From Nitrosococcus wardiae (GTDB taxonomy: Bacteria; Pseudomonadota; Gammaproteobacteria; Nitrosococcales; Nitrosococcaceae), in the NCBI RefSeq assembly GCF_004421105.1, contig NZ_CP038033.1:1507659-1571658 (forward strand): a stretch of 64,000 nt of DNA. Reading direction: 5' to 3'. Positions 55,825 to 64,000 of the stretch are shown here, one piece after another. Every line of letters starts with the position of its first letter. Position 1 is the stretch's first letter. The translations under genes were made by a program, and so were the position numbers. The notes under the pieces were generated by a model that saw nothing but the letters and a program-made list of their open reading frames with translations, was not told the origin of the DNA and made no database searches.

Positions 55825-56724
55825 ATGATATCCGTATCAGTCATCATTGTGAGTTACAATACACGGAATCTGCTTCAGGAGTGTCTCCGATCGGTAATTC
55901 GTAATACCAAAGATCTGGATTATGAGATCATTGTTGTTGATAATCAGTCTGCCGATGGCAGTATAGATATGATCCGGTCCGGATTTCCGAATGTTCATCT
56001 TATTGCTAATACTGCTAACCACGGCTTTGCCAAAGCCAACAACCAAGCTTTAGCCGTCGCGAAAGGGGAATACATCTTTTTTCTAAATCCGGACACCATC
56101 GTGCTAAATGACGCTTTAGCACAGCTATTTTCCTTCTGCCAATCTGATAGCCGTATTGCGGTAGTAGGACCGCGGCTCTATCAATGCTACGCCCGCGAGC
56201 ATCATCCATCCATTAGAATGTTTTCGCAACCGATTTTGGTTATTCTATCATGGCTGCCATTTTCCCGCTGGATTCTCTATGTCCATCACTATTACATTAT
56301 TCGTAGAAATCAGATCCAAGATGTAGATTGGTTAGTAGGTGCCGCATTCATGATGCCTCGGCGTATTCTGGATAAGATTGGCTATTTTGATGAACGGTAT
56401 TTTGTTTATTCTGAGGAAGAGGATCTATGTCTCCGTGCTCATAAGGCTGGCTATCGGGTGGTGTATTACCCCCCTGCTGAGGTCGTTCATTTGAAAGGCA
56501 AGTCAAGCGAACAGGAGCCGATCCAGGCTAGCCGGTATTTTTGGGAAAGCAAACTGGCCTTTTTCTACAAGTACTATTCTTCTTCGCGGGTGAAAGCATT
56601 TCGCTGGGGTTTTATTAAATTAATTCAGTTCAAGAAACTGTATTCATCCTCTCATCAACGGCAGAAATATGATCAGGTGATCAAAATCATAAGTGAGTAT
56701 AAGAAAAAGAATAATGGAGAGTAA
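55825..56724 (+). CDS. Glycosyltransferase family 2 (rhamnosyltransferase-like)
   Basis: 299 residues. VSVIIVSYNTRNLLQECLRS, YEIIVVDNQSADGSIDMI, NHGFAKANNQALAVAKGEYI, FLNPDTIVLNDAL and the conserved DWLVGAAFMMPRRILDKIGY with FDERYFVYSEEEDLCLRAHK are typical of dTDP-rhamnosyltransferase-like GT2 enzymes (WbbL group). Cytoplasmic. Isolated between IS debris and the next GT2 gene. Confidence 0.9.
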   Translation: MISVSVIIVSYNTRNLLQECLRSVIRNTKDLDYEIIVVDNQSADGSIDMIRSGFPNVHLIANTANHGFAKANNQALAVAKGEYIFFLNPDTIVLNDALAQLFSFCQSDSRIAVVGPRLYQCYAREHHPSIRMFSQPILVILSWLPFSRWILYVHHYYIIRRNQIQDVDWLVGAAFMMPRRILDKIGYFDERYFVYSEEEDLCLRAHKAGYRVVYYPPAEVVHLKGKSSEQEPIQASRYFWESKLAFFYKYYSSSRVKAFRWGFIKLIQFKKLYSSSHQRQKYDQVIKIISEYKKKNNGE

Positions 56725-56931
56725 TCATGCTAGTTCAGAGGTGCTTTCTTTATTGTATATGGCTCGCTCAGCAGCAGAAGAATTAGCTTTTTGTATTACA
56801 TTCTAATATTGGCAGATCTTTAGTGCCATATTTTTGCTTAACTTGCGAGCAGATCTATTTTGACTTCTAAGTTGTCGAACTATAAATATCCTGTTTAGTT
56901 AATAAGCGAGTTCCGTGTTGGAGGATTGGAT

Positions 56932-57813
56932 ATGGACCATATTGCTGTTTGTATCGCGACGTTTAAACGTCCTCAACTACTAGAGAATCTTCTGAATTCG
57001 ATAGCAAATCAGGTGACCAAAAGTAAATTTTTAATATCAGTGATTATAGTGGACAATGATGCTAAAGCTTCTGGGCAGACCATTGCCAAGAACTACACCA
57101 ACTATTACTTTATTGAGACCGAAAAAAACATCGCATTAGTGCGGAATAGGGCAGTCACTGAGGCGGTAACATTAGGTGCTAATTTTGTTGCTTTCATTGA
57201 CGATGATGAGGTAGCTTCTTTTGATTGGTTGTTTAGACTTTATGAAGCTGTACAGAATGTAGATATCGTTCATGGGCCAATCTGTCGGGATGTTCCGGAC
57301 ACGCCCTTCTTTAGGGTATTTTTTAAGCGGCGTCGGGGTGACCCGCCAAGTAGTTGGAAAAGGGCAAAACCGAGCACGGGTAACTGTTTGATCCGAGTTG
57401 AAGTATTTCAGAAAATACAATTCGATCCGGCCTTTGGAATATCTGGCGGAGAAGATTCTGATTTTTTTTATCGAGCTTTGCAGGCAGGATTCCGCTTTAG
57501 ATGGGTGCTGGATGCCGTGGCAACGGAAACAGTACTTCCGAATAGAATGGCTATTCGATGGGTATTAGCAAGATCCTTTCGAGAGGGGAATTCCTTTATT
57601 CGACTTCATAGAAAAAATAGTAATTGGCAGAAACAATTAATTTTGTTTGGGATGCTGTGGATCAAGTTGTTTATTGATTTAATATGCATTCCCATAATGC
57701 CTGTAATGGCTGTTGTCTCGCAACTTTGTTTTTGGCGGCAGGTGCGGAAATCGGCTGGCCATCTAGGACAGTTAGCTGCTTTTCTTAATTATGTTCATCT
57801 GGAGTATAGATAG
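56932..57813 (+). CDS. Glycosyltransferase family 2
   Basis: 293 residues from ATG 56932, 7 bp after GGAGG; a TTG two codons earlier is inferior. GT-A pattern: AVCIATFKRPQLLENLLNSI, FLISVIIVDNDAKASGQTIA, IALVRNRAVTEAV, FVAFIDDDEVASFDWLFRLY (DDD) and ISGGEDSDFFYRALQAGFRF. C-terminal hydrophobic segment (LFIDLICIPIMPVMAVVSQL). Resembles succinoglycan-type GT2 enzymes. 207 bp after the previous GT2 gene; that gap shows nothing further. Confidence 0.88.
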   Translation: MDHIAVCIATFKRPQLLENLLNSIANQVTKSKFLISVIIVDNDAKASGQTIAKNYTNYYFIETEKNIALVRNRAVTEAVTLGANFVAFIDDDEVASFDWLFRLYEAVQNVDIVHGPICRDVPDTPFFRVFFKRRRGDPPSSWKRAKPSTGNCLIRVEVFQKIQFDPAFGISGGEDSDFFYRALQAGFRFRWVLDAVATETVLPNRMAIRWVLARSFREGNSFIRLHRKNSNWQKQLILFGMLWIKLFIDLICIPIMPVMAVVSQLCFWRQVRKSAGHLGQLAAFLNYVHLEYR

Positions 57814-58019
57814 AGTAAACAAGAGCAAAAAACAAGGCTCTTTATGGATTCCAGGGAATTAGTTCAGAGCTGATACCCAGTGCCGAAAGCCATATAGTGA
57901 TTGGATGATGCGCTGCAGAGCCAATACTCCCGGATGATCCACATCCAAGCATTGATTGACGACGTCAAATGAGACTGTTTGGCAATTGCGCTGGCTCGAA
58001 GAGACTACCTATTCCCACT

Positions 58020-59292
58020 CACTACTGTCCCATAAATTTTCATAGAAGCCGGAGTTGCGCTTGATGCGGTCTATCCGGTGGTTGCGGTAGATCGCCTCTG
58101 AGCAGTGATGGGAGGTTGCAACGCTCGAATAAATTGAGTTGTAGCAAGCGAATCATTTGCTGAAGGCTACGGTTGATGCGGCTGCTGAACTTAATCCAAG
58201 CCAGCAGCAAATAGACACACATGGCTATCCAGATTTGCGTCAGCACCGCATTCTTGGATGTGCCGACGAAGGACTTGATCTTGAGGTTCTGCTTGATGCA
58301 TTTAAAGAACCGTTCTATCCGCCAGCGCGCTTTGTAGATATCAGCGATGGTCTTGGCCGCCAAGTGAAAGTGGTTAGTCAGAAAGACGTAGTGCTTGCCA
58401 GTTTTAGGATCGCGGTAGCCAATACGGCGTAAGGGGATGGGGCAGGCACTGGCCTTGGAACCGGTGATGAGAATATTCTGGTCGCAGGTCAGACCCTTGG
58501 CTTTGTGGACATCGCGCCGTTCAATGACGCGGTAAGTGGCATTGCGCTTTTGCCGGATGACAAAGAATATTCCCTTGTCATTTAAGGCGTTAAACCAGCT
58601 ATAGTCGGTGTAGGCGCGATCCATGACGACGATGCTCTCTGCCGGTAAGTCCAGGGTACGCCCAAGGGTGATATCGGGGGTCTTGCCGTCGGTGACGGTG
58701 ACAAAGCTGGGCAGCAGGCCATCGTGATCGAGACCGACGTGGAGTTTAACGGCGCCTTGGGTGCTGCGGAATTTCGCCCAAGGAAATAGGGACAGGCACA
58801 GATCAAGGGTTGAGGCATCGAGAGAGTACAGCTTGTTTTTGAACCGAAAGCCATGTCTCGGCGTTAGCCCTTGGCAACGGGCTAACAGTTTATGAAACAG
58901 CACTTCGTAGAGAGTATAGGGTTGGCTTTCGTTGACGCGGGCGAGCGAGGAGCGCGTTACCCGAGCGCTGCCGAGGGGGTAAAGCTTGGCTGCTTGGGCC
59001 GATAAATTGCTGACAATATCGCGCAGGCTGGAGCGGCCTGCAAACTGCGCCAGGCTCAGAGCGAGGAACTGCGATCAGCGCGACATCTTACGCAATTTCT
59101 GGCCCTCGTGGTGCTGATTGGCGAGGGTCTCAAACTCATGTCTCGAGACAAACTTTAGCAATTGAGCAAAAACCGTATTATGATGTGCCAAGGCCTGAAT
59201 CTCCCTGTTTTTGCAGTGTTTGGTGGCACTTTCATTGTATCAACTTGTTGGGATTCAGGCCTTTCTTATGCCCAATCTATGGGACAGCAATG
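58020..59292. mobile_element. IS4-type insertion sequence, 1273 bp
   Basis: Ends CACTACTGTCCCATAAATT (from 58020) and, inverted, CATTGCTGTCCCATAGATT (ending 59292), an imperfect terminal repeat. Flanked by a perfect 9-bp target duplication ATTCCCACT at 58011-58019 and 59293-59301. It contains one minus-strand transposase gene with a nonsense codon. Inserted in an IS1595-like transposase gene. Confidence 0.88.
58040..59191 (-). pseudogene. IS4-family transposase (DUF4372 type) with one nonsense codon
   Basis: Full-length frame of 383 codons from TTG 59191: FAQLLKFVSRHEFETLANQH, HHEGQKLRKMSR, then TGA (59075-59077) where Trp is expected, SQFLALSLAQFAGRSSLRDI and on to the end. The DDE domain is intact: SLDASTLDLCLSLFPW (D), ESIVVMDRAYTDYSWF (D) and DIYKARWRIERFFKCIKQ (E within Y-R-E-K). 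Re-initiation at ATG 58903 would give only the C-terminal 287 residues. Probably inactive because of a single mutation. Confidence 0.88.
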
Positions 59293-60319
59293 ATTCCCAC
59301 TATGACACTCAACCCGAACGTCAGCGCTACTGCTGCAAGGGCTGTGGCCGGCAGCGAGACGGCGTTTGTCGCTCATCACCCGCCGCTGCAGGTCTGGAGA
59401 GTGTGCCTGTACGTGAGGGGATTCAATATGTCGAACCCAAACCGGCAGATTGCCTAGGAACTGAACCTGAACAAGGCTGAGGTGCGGCAAATGGCCGAGG
59501 ACATGGTGGCCAGAAAAGCCGAGGCGACCCTACAAGGAACGTGGAGTGCGATGAGGTCTACGTGACGGCTTGGACATAAAGGCCATCCCGAAGCAGTTTT
59601 AAAAAAGGACACCGAGGGGGGGTGACGACGGCGGCTGAAAGATGCGCCTGGGCGTGGCACCCTGGACAAAACAAACCACCGATCGGGGGGATGCTGCAGT
59701 GAGGTGGGCAAGTGGTGGTCTGGGTGCGGGACAATGTCCGTTAGGCCACGCTTGCTCCGTTGATACCGCGTACCGATCGCCCCCGGGAAGCAGGTCTACA
59801 CCAACGAGTATATTATCTACGAGCGTGTGGAGCAGTGGGGTTATGAGCAATGTGCCATGGCAAGGGGGAGTATGCCCGGGATGAGGACAATGATGGTTTT
59901 CACGAGGTCCATGCCCATAGCATCGAGGATTTCAGGCGCTGTTGCGTTCATAGTTGCGGCCCTATCGGGCGTTGTCCCAGGAAAAACGGTGCCTCTATCC
60001 GGGCTTCTTTGAGTTCTTTCACAACATCAGATGTCGGGGAAAATCATTATAAGTGGCCAACTTTTGCTAATGTCTGTAAATTTTTTAGACATTTAGTTCT
60101 CTGACAAAGTAGCTACGGCCCCTTTTGGAGTACTGTGACCCATCTTCCCCCTGCTGCCTAATAAAAGCAACAAGCTAACGTATTTATACCCCTGTAATTG
60201 TTCTAGCATAATCAAACGCTTATGCAGCGCTGGAGGAAGAGGGGTATAAAAGACTAGTTTGTCTTTTCCTGAGAAAACTATATGGCATATCACTATTCTT
60301 ACTGCTATATAAAAAAAGT

Positions 60320-61702
60320 GGGTCTACGCGGATTAGTGTGGGTCATTTTTGGTGAATTTCGGCAACGGTGGGAGGAAGGCGGCGATGATTTTCAGCTTCA
60401 GATACTCCTCATCGCGATAGCCGTAGGCCCGTCGCTGCAGGACACGGATCTTGTTGTTAAGGCCCTCGACTAAACCGAGACTGACCTTTGTCAGGATCAC
60501 AGTAGGAGACGATACCATCCCAATGCCGCTCGATCATGCGTGCAAACTTGCGGTAGGGTTCCAGCCGCTGCCACTTGAGGGCGTCCTGCCAACGCTCGAA
60601 GAAGGCCCGCGCCCCGCGTTCGCTGCTATAGTCCCAGAGCTGGCCGAAGGACTCCTTGAGCAGGTAGGCGGTGTTGAGCCGCTTGTTGGCGGCGAGCAGC
60701 TTCTTGAGCGCGTGGCGGCCATCCAAGGAGAGGTTTTCTCGGTTGGAGAGCAGCACATAGCGGTTGCCCTTGATGTAGCTGCGCTCCTTGCTCACCAAGC
60801 GCCGGTATTCGTTTCGGCGCACCTCGTCGAGGGCATCGGCCAAGTGGCGCATGATGTGGAACTTGTCGAAGATGATGCGAGCCTCCGGGACGTTGCGGGT
60901 AACGGAGTGGCGAAACGGCTTCCACATATCCATCACGGCCAGCTCGATGTGGACGGCCTTTTTCGGTTCCAGGGCAGCGAAAAAGCGATCAAGGTCGGCC
61001 TCCTTGCGCCCCTCACCGCCGACCCAGATGGGGCGGCCCCGCTCAAGGTCGCTGACGATGACCCGGTAATTGTGGCCTTTGCGGATGGAGATCTCATCGA
61101 TACCGATGGCGCGCGGGGCAGGCATGCCGGCACGGGCCACCTGCTGTTGCATGTAGAGCTTGTCGAGATCCTTCACCGTGCCATGGTGCAGGCGCTCCAT
61201 TTCGGCAACCGCCTTGTTCGGCATGTCGCGGCACAGCTTGCCCACATGCAGGGCAAAGCGCTGGGTATAGCGCGGGTTCTTTGCCAGCCAATCGAGGTGC
61301 TCTACATGCACGCCGCCACACCTCAGACAGTTGACGCGCCAGCGCTCGAACTCCAGGTAAATCCGCCAGTCGGCCACCGAGAGATCGCGTACCCGCTGAG
61401 TCCGCTTGTCGTAACGGCCGCGGCAACGATGGCCGCAGCCGGAACAGATGGCCGTTTTTTTCGCCGTTCGAGCGTGACCACCCGTGCGTAGCGATCGCCA
61501 AAAACGCCACCGAGTGTCGCGCGGGCCACAAAGCCAGGCAGCGAAAACAGCTCACGCACCGTGCTGGGAGATTTCATATGACTACCCTGCTACTTGGACG
61601 AAACACGTTTCTTGCCACTCACAAAATGAGAAAACACTGGAATTATAGGACTGGACAGCCATGAAATCCCATTTTGGCACTCACACTAATCCGCGTAGAC
61701 CC
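60320..61702. mobile_element. ISL3-type insertion sequence, 1383 bp
   Basis: Perfect 20-bp terminal inverted repeats GGGTCTACGCGGATTAGTGT (60320-60339) and its complement (61683-61702), extending to 24 bp with one mismatch. Flanked by an 8-bp target duplication AAAAAAGT (60312-60319 and 61703-61710), the usual ISL3 length. Carries a minus-strand ISL3 transposase gene broken by two frameshifts. It separates the methyltransferase gene from its original upstream region. Confidence 0.93.
60333..61577 (-). pseudogene. ISL3-family transposase, two frameshifts
   Basis: Reads in three frames: MKSPSTVRELFSLPGFVARA to LERRKK; after an A7 run (61455-61461) TAICSGCGHRCRGRYDKRTQ through RAIGIDEISIRKGHNYRVIV (first catalytic Asp), VMDMWKPFRHSV (second Asp) and RIIFDKFHIMRHLADALDEV; then near 60490 a second shift to VSLGLVEGLNNKIRVLQRRA (last Glu) and YGYRDEEYLKLKIIAAFLP. 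All ISL3 DDE motifs are present, so damage is recent. Zinc-binding CLRCGGVH is seen at the N-terminus. Confidence 0.9.
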
Positions 61703-61762
61703 AAAAAAGTTTCATGCTATATAGTGGGTAACGGCTTTCTTTTAACCAAGGGGGAGAAATTA

Positions 61763-62551
61763 ATGTCATTGCCTCATCCTCAGACTGATAACTCGCAAGG
61801 CCCCATCGATCCAGCAAGCGACATGGAGCTTACAGCTCAAATGGAGCCTTTTGACTCTTTTTGGGAAGGGCCTGAGGAGCCCGAGGAGGTGGAAAAGGGT
61901 TATGGGAAATTCTATCAATTCTATCACCATAATTACCTCAAGCATTTACCGGCTGACCATAATGCCCGCATCTTGGTGATTAGTTGTGGGCCGGGTTACT
62001 TTGTTAATACATTGAACAAGCAGGGCTACAAGAACGTAATAGGCATCGATTCCTTTGAGAGCAAGGTAAAGTATGGTCAACAGCACAACCTCGACTGCCG
62101 AGCAGAGCGGGCTTTTCCCTTTTTAGCCTCTCACAAAAATACCTTCAATGTTATCTTCTGCGAACAGGAGTTAAACCATCTCACTAAGAAGGAGATGCTT
62201 ATATTTCTACGCCTGGCTCGGGAGAGTCTGATTTCAGGAGGCACATTGATTGTTCATGGGCTGAATGGAGCTAATCCGATCACTGGGTCTGAAGCTCTCG
62301 CACAGAACTTCGACCATTATAATACTTTTACCGAATATACTTTGCGCCAGGTGCTGCAGCACTCAGAGTTTAAAGATATCCATGTGTTTCCGCTTCACCT
62401 GTATGTATTTTACAAAAATCCCTTTAACTATGTGGCATGGGGGGCGTCAGCCTTGCTCAGCTTATTTTTCCGAGTATGCTTTATCCTCTACGGAAAGTCT
62501 AACAAGCTTTTTACAAAGAAAATCGCGGCCACCTGTCAAAAGCCAAAATAA
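61763..62551 (+). CDS. Class I SAM-dependent methyltransferase
   Basis: 262 residues from ATG 61763, with GGGGGAG 8 bp upstream; upstream in-frame starts lie inside the ISL3 element and are not original. SAM motif I reads ILVISCGPGYFVNTLNKQGY (S replacing the first G), motif II NVIGIDSFESKVKYG, then FNVIFCEQELNHLTKKEMLI and GTLIVHGLNG. A hydrophobic C-terminal segment (ASALLSLFFRVCFILYG) may associate with the membrane. Likely a sugar or lipid methyltransferase of the surface-polysaccharide region. Confidence 0.85.
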   Translation: MSLPHPQTDNSQGPIDPASDMELTAQMEPFDSFWEGPEEPEEVEKGYGKFYQFYHHNYLKHLPADHNARILVISCGPGYFVNTLNKQGYKNVIGIDSFESKVKYGQQHNLDCRAERAFPFLASHKNTFNVIFCEQELNHLTKKEMLIFLRLARESLISGGTLIVHGLNGANPITGSEALAQNFDHYNTFTEYTLRQVLQHSEFKDIHVFPLHLYVFYKNPFNYVAWGASALLSLFFRVCFILYGKSNKLFTKKIAATCQKPK

Positions 62552-62623
62552 TATACTAGTGTAAATTGTTATGAAGTCGATAGTGTCCTATTTTAATTCC
62601 AAGTGGTACTAGGGATTAAAGGA

Positions 62624-64000
62624 ATGAAAAGAAATCTTTCGGAATTGGCAGGAAAAGAATACGATTTAGTTATCATTGGTGGCGGTATTTTCGGTGCCTG
62701 TGCTGCATGGGATGCAGTACTGCGTGGATTTTCTGTAGCCTTAGTCGAGAGAGGAGATTTCTCTAGCGGAACTTCAGCAAATTCTTTCAAAATAGTTCAT
62801 GGTGGCATTCGTTATATACAGCATGGTGACATCATGCGAATTCGAGAGTCCTGCCGTGAGCGCAGCGCCCTACTGCGGGTGGCACCCCATTTAGTACAAC
62901 CGTTACCAACGGTGATCCCTACCTATGGCCATGGCAAAAACGGAAAATTTTTGCTGGCAGCTGGATTGCTGGCCTATGACCTACTCACTCTGGATCGGAA
63001 CCGGCATATCCAAGATCCTGATAGACGAATTCCCAGGGGACGCCTACTGTCGCCTGGCGAAGTAGTTGAATTATTCCCAGGATTAAAGCGGAATGGTTTG
63101 ACTGGCGCAGCCATGTTTTCAGATGGGCAGATGTATAATCCAACCCGTTTAGTGCTGTCATTTTTACTTTCTTCCGCTGCTGCTGGAGCGGAGATAGCAA
63201 ATTATGTAGAAGCTATTAATTTTATCCGTTCTAAGGGACGGGTTACAGGTATTAAAGCACAAGATAAGCTTACTGGCGAGCAATTCCAAATTCGAGGTAA
63301 AGTGGTGCTCAACGCCGCTGGCCCATGGGCGGAGCACCTGCTCAACAAGCAATTGGGATTTAAGCTAGAGCGCAAAGGAACTTACTCTAGAGATGCTTGT
63401 TTTGTTATCCCGCGTCAACTCGATAACCGGCATGCCTTAGCCGTACTGGGGCGTACACGTGATCCGGATGCTCTCCTAAGCAGGAACGCGCGTCACTTGT
63501 TTATTGTGCCTTGGCGGGATTATTCCCTCATTGGTGTCTGGCATGTTGTTTACGATGGCAATCCGGATGGGTTTGCCGTTACGAAGCAAGAACTAAAAGC
63601 CTTTGTCGAGGAGATCAACGCAGCTTATCCAGCTTTGGATTTAAGTGTGGAAGAAATCTCCATGTGGAATGCCGGCCTATTGCCCTTTGGGGAAAACCAG
63701 GACAACGCGACCAATTTAAGCTATGGAAAGCGATCCTTGGTTGTTGATCATGCCAGGCAGCATCAGGTTGAAGGGCTGGTGACTCTCCTGGGAGTTCGCT
63801 ATACCATGGCTCGAGGGGAGGCGGCGAAGGCGATTGATCTAGTAGCAAGAAAATTAAACCGCCGTGTGCCCAGACCGGCTACTGCTAAAATCCCTATCTA
63901 CGGTGGACGGATCGAACACTTTGAAGTATTCGTTCAACAAGTTACTCAGCAAAGTAAAGCGCCCCTGTCTGCTAAAGTGCTACGTGCCTTATTGCATAAC
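62624..64000 (+). CDS. FAD-dependent glycerol-3-phosphate dehydrogenase-like protein (partial, runs off the window)
   Basis: First 459 codons, open to the last base. N-terminal FAD-binding LVIIGGGIFGACAAWDAVLR, then ALVERGDFSSGTSANSFKIV and HGGIRYIQHGDIMRIRES, diagnostic of the GlpD/GlpA family (DAO superfamily). NAAGPWAEHLLNK, LFIVPWRDYSLIGV and GLVTLLGVRYTMARGEAAKA follow in the family's order. Oxidises glycerol-3-phosphate to DHAP with electrons passed to quinone, or acts on a related substrate. 72 bp after the methyltransferase gene and probably co-transcribed with it. Confidence 0.9.
   Translation, partial: MKRNLSELAGKEYDLVIIGGGIFGACAAWDAVLRGFSVALVERGDFSSGTSANSFKIVHGGIRYIQHGDIMRIRESCRERSALLRVAPHLVQPLPTVIPTYGHGKNGKFLLAAGLLAYDLLTLDRNRHIQDPDRRIPRGRLLSPGEVVELFPGLKRNGLTGAAMFSDGQMYNPTRLVLSFLLSSAAAGAEIANYVEAINFIRSKGRVTGIKAQDKLTGEQFQIRGKVVLNAAGPWAEHLLNKQLGFKLERKGTYSRDACFVIPRQLDNRHALAVLGRTRDPDALLSRNARHLFIVPWRDYSLIGVWHVVYDGNPDGFAVTKQELKAFVEEINAAYPALDLSVEEISMWNAGLLPFGENQDNATNLSYGKRSLVVDHARQHQVEGLVTLLGVRYTMARGEAAKAIDLVARKLNRRVPRPATAKIPIYGGRIEHFEVFVQQVTQQSKAPLSAKVLRALLHN

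Larger units (their letters stand above)
57900..60100 (+). pseudogene. IS1595-like transposase gene split by an IS4-type element
   Basis: Left part (about 57930-58019): MIHIQALIDDVK, frameshift, ETVWQLRWLEE. Right part (59302-60100) in the same reading order: YDTQPERQRYCCKGCGRQRD (zinc ribbon), HHPPLQVWRVCLYVRGFNMS, ELNLNKAEVRQMAEDM and later pieces to FFEFFHNIRCRGK. Removing 58020-59301 restores the join ...YSH-YDTQPERQRY in frame. Many stops and frameshifts in the right part show it was already decayed or has decayed since. Confidence 0.8.

Noticed and set aside
58157-58432. 91-codon plus-strand frame inside the IS4-type element
   Set aside because: Antisense to the transposase DDE domain.
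60451-61491. 346-codon plus-strand open frame opposite the ISL3 transposase
   Set aside because: It is the antisense shadow of a GC-rich transposase gene; the minus strand has clear ISL3 motifs and the plus product has no recognisable domain.
63615-63848. Minus-strand frame inside the GlpD-like gene
   Set aside because: The plus strand is continuously open with strong FAD-enzyme motifs; this is a shadow.
1-64000. tRNA, rRNA genes and CRISPR arrays
   Set aside because: No GGTTCRANNC-type T-loops in tRNA context, no rRNA-like blocks and no regularly spaced direct repeats were found by reading.

Overview
The window looks like a chromosomal segment of a gammaproteobacterium. The complete Pil-Chp (twitching/type IV pilus chemosensory) operon, BioA, RsmE, the MacAB-like exporter and an exosortase-type exopolysaccharide (EPS) locus together suggest a Chromatiales-type organism, perhaps a Nitrosococcus relative. 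The genus is inferred from gene content only and was not checked by any search.

Layout. Positions 1-9.8 kb hold housekeeping and cell-envelope genes: a family 9 glycosyltransferase, PgeF, two EF-hand proteins (one an OmpA-domain lipoprotein with duplicated acidic segments), an exported OB-fold-like protein, a lipoprotein, a coiled-coil protein, a PAP2 phosphatase, a short-chain dehydrogenase, a small protein with a double-glycine leader, and a PsiE-like membrane protein. Positions 9.8-14.0 kb encode a MacAB/Lol-like export system: two tandem FtsX-type permeases, an ATPase and a membrane-fusion protein. BioA and RsmE follow. Positions 16.4-27.3 kb, minus strand, are the chemosensory operon pilG-pilH-pilI-pilJ-pilK-chpA-chpB-chpC. 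Divergent from it, 27.6-30.8 kb carry a FimV-like TPR protein, a protein with a degenerate receiver-like domain, an MglA-like small GTPase and a roadblock-like protein, a set that probably works with the neighbouring pilus chemosensory system.

After a 1.4-kb non-coding stretch, 32.2-50.2 kb hold a visibly AT-rich EPS cluster. Its genes encode an export protein, a beta-barrel, a chain-length regulator, a tyrosine autokinase, a PqqD-like protein, a nucleotidyltransferase, several glycosyltransferases, two sulfotransferases, a flippase, a polymerase and an FkbM methyltransferase. Together they could assemble, sulfate, methylate, flip, polymerise and export a polysaccharide. No initiating sugar-phosphate transferase or exosortase lies inside the window.

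From 50.2 to 61.7 kb, four more glycosyltransferase genes sit among decayed insertion sequences (IS1595-like, IS4-like, IS5, IS200/IS605, IS10-like and IS1-like). Two elements have identifiable ends. A 1273-bp IS4-type element with a 9-bp target duplication is inserted inside an older IS1595-like transposase gene. A 1383-bp ISL3-type element has 20-bp perfect terminal repeats and an 8-bp target duplication. Both carry broken transposase genes. The window ends with a SAM methyltransferase and the first 459 codons of a GlpD-like FAD-dependent dehydrogenase. I saw no tRNA, rRNA or CRISPR array.
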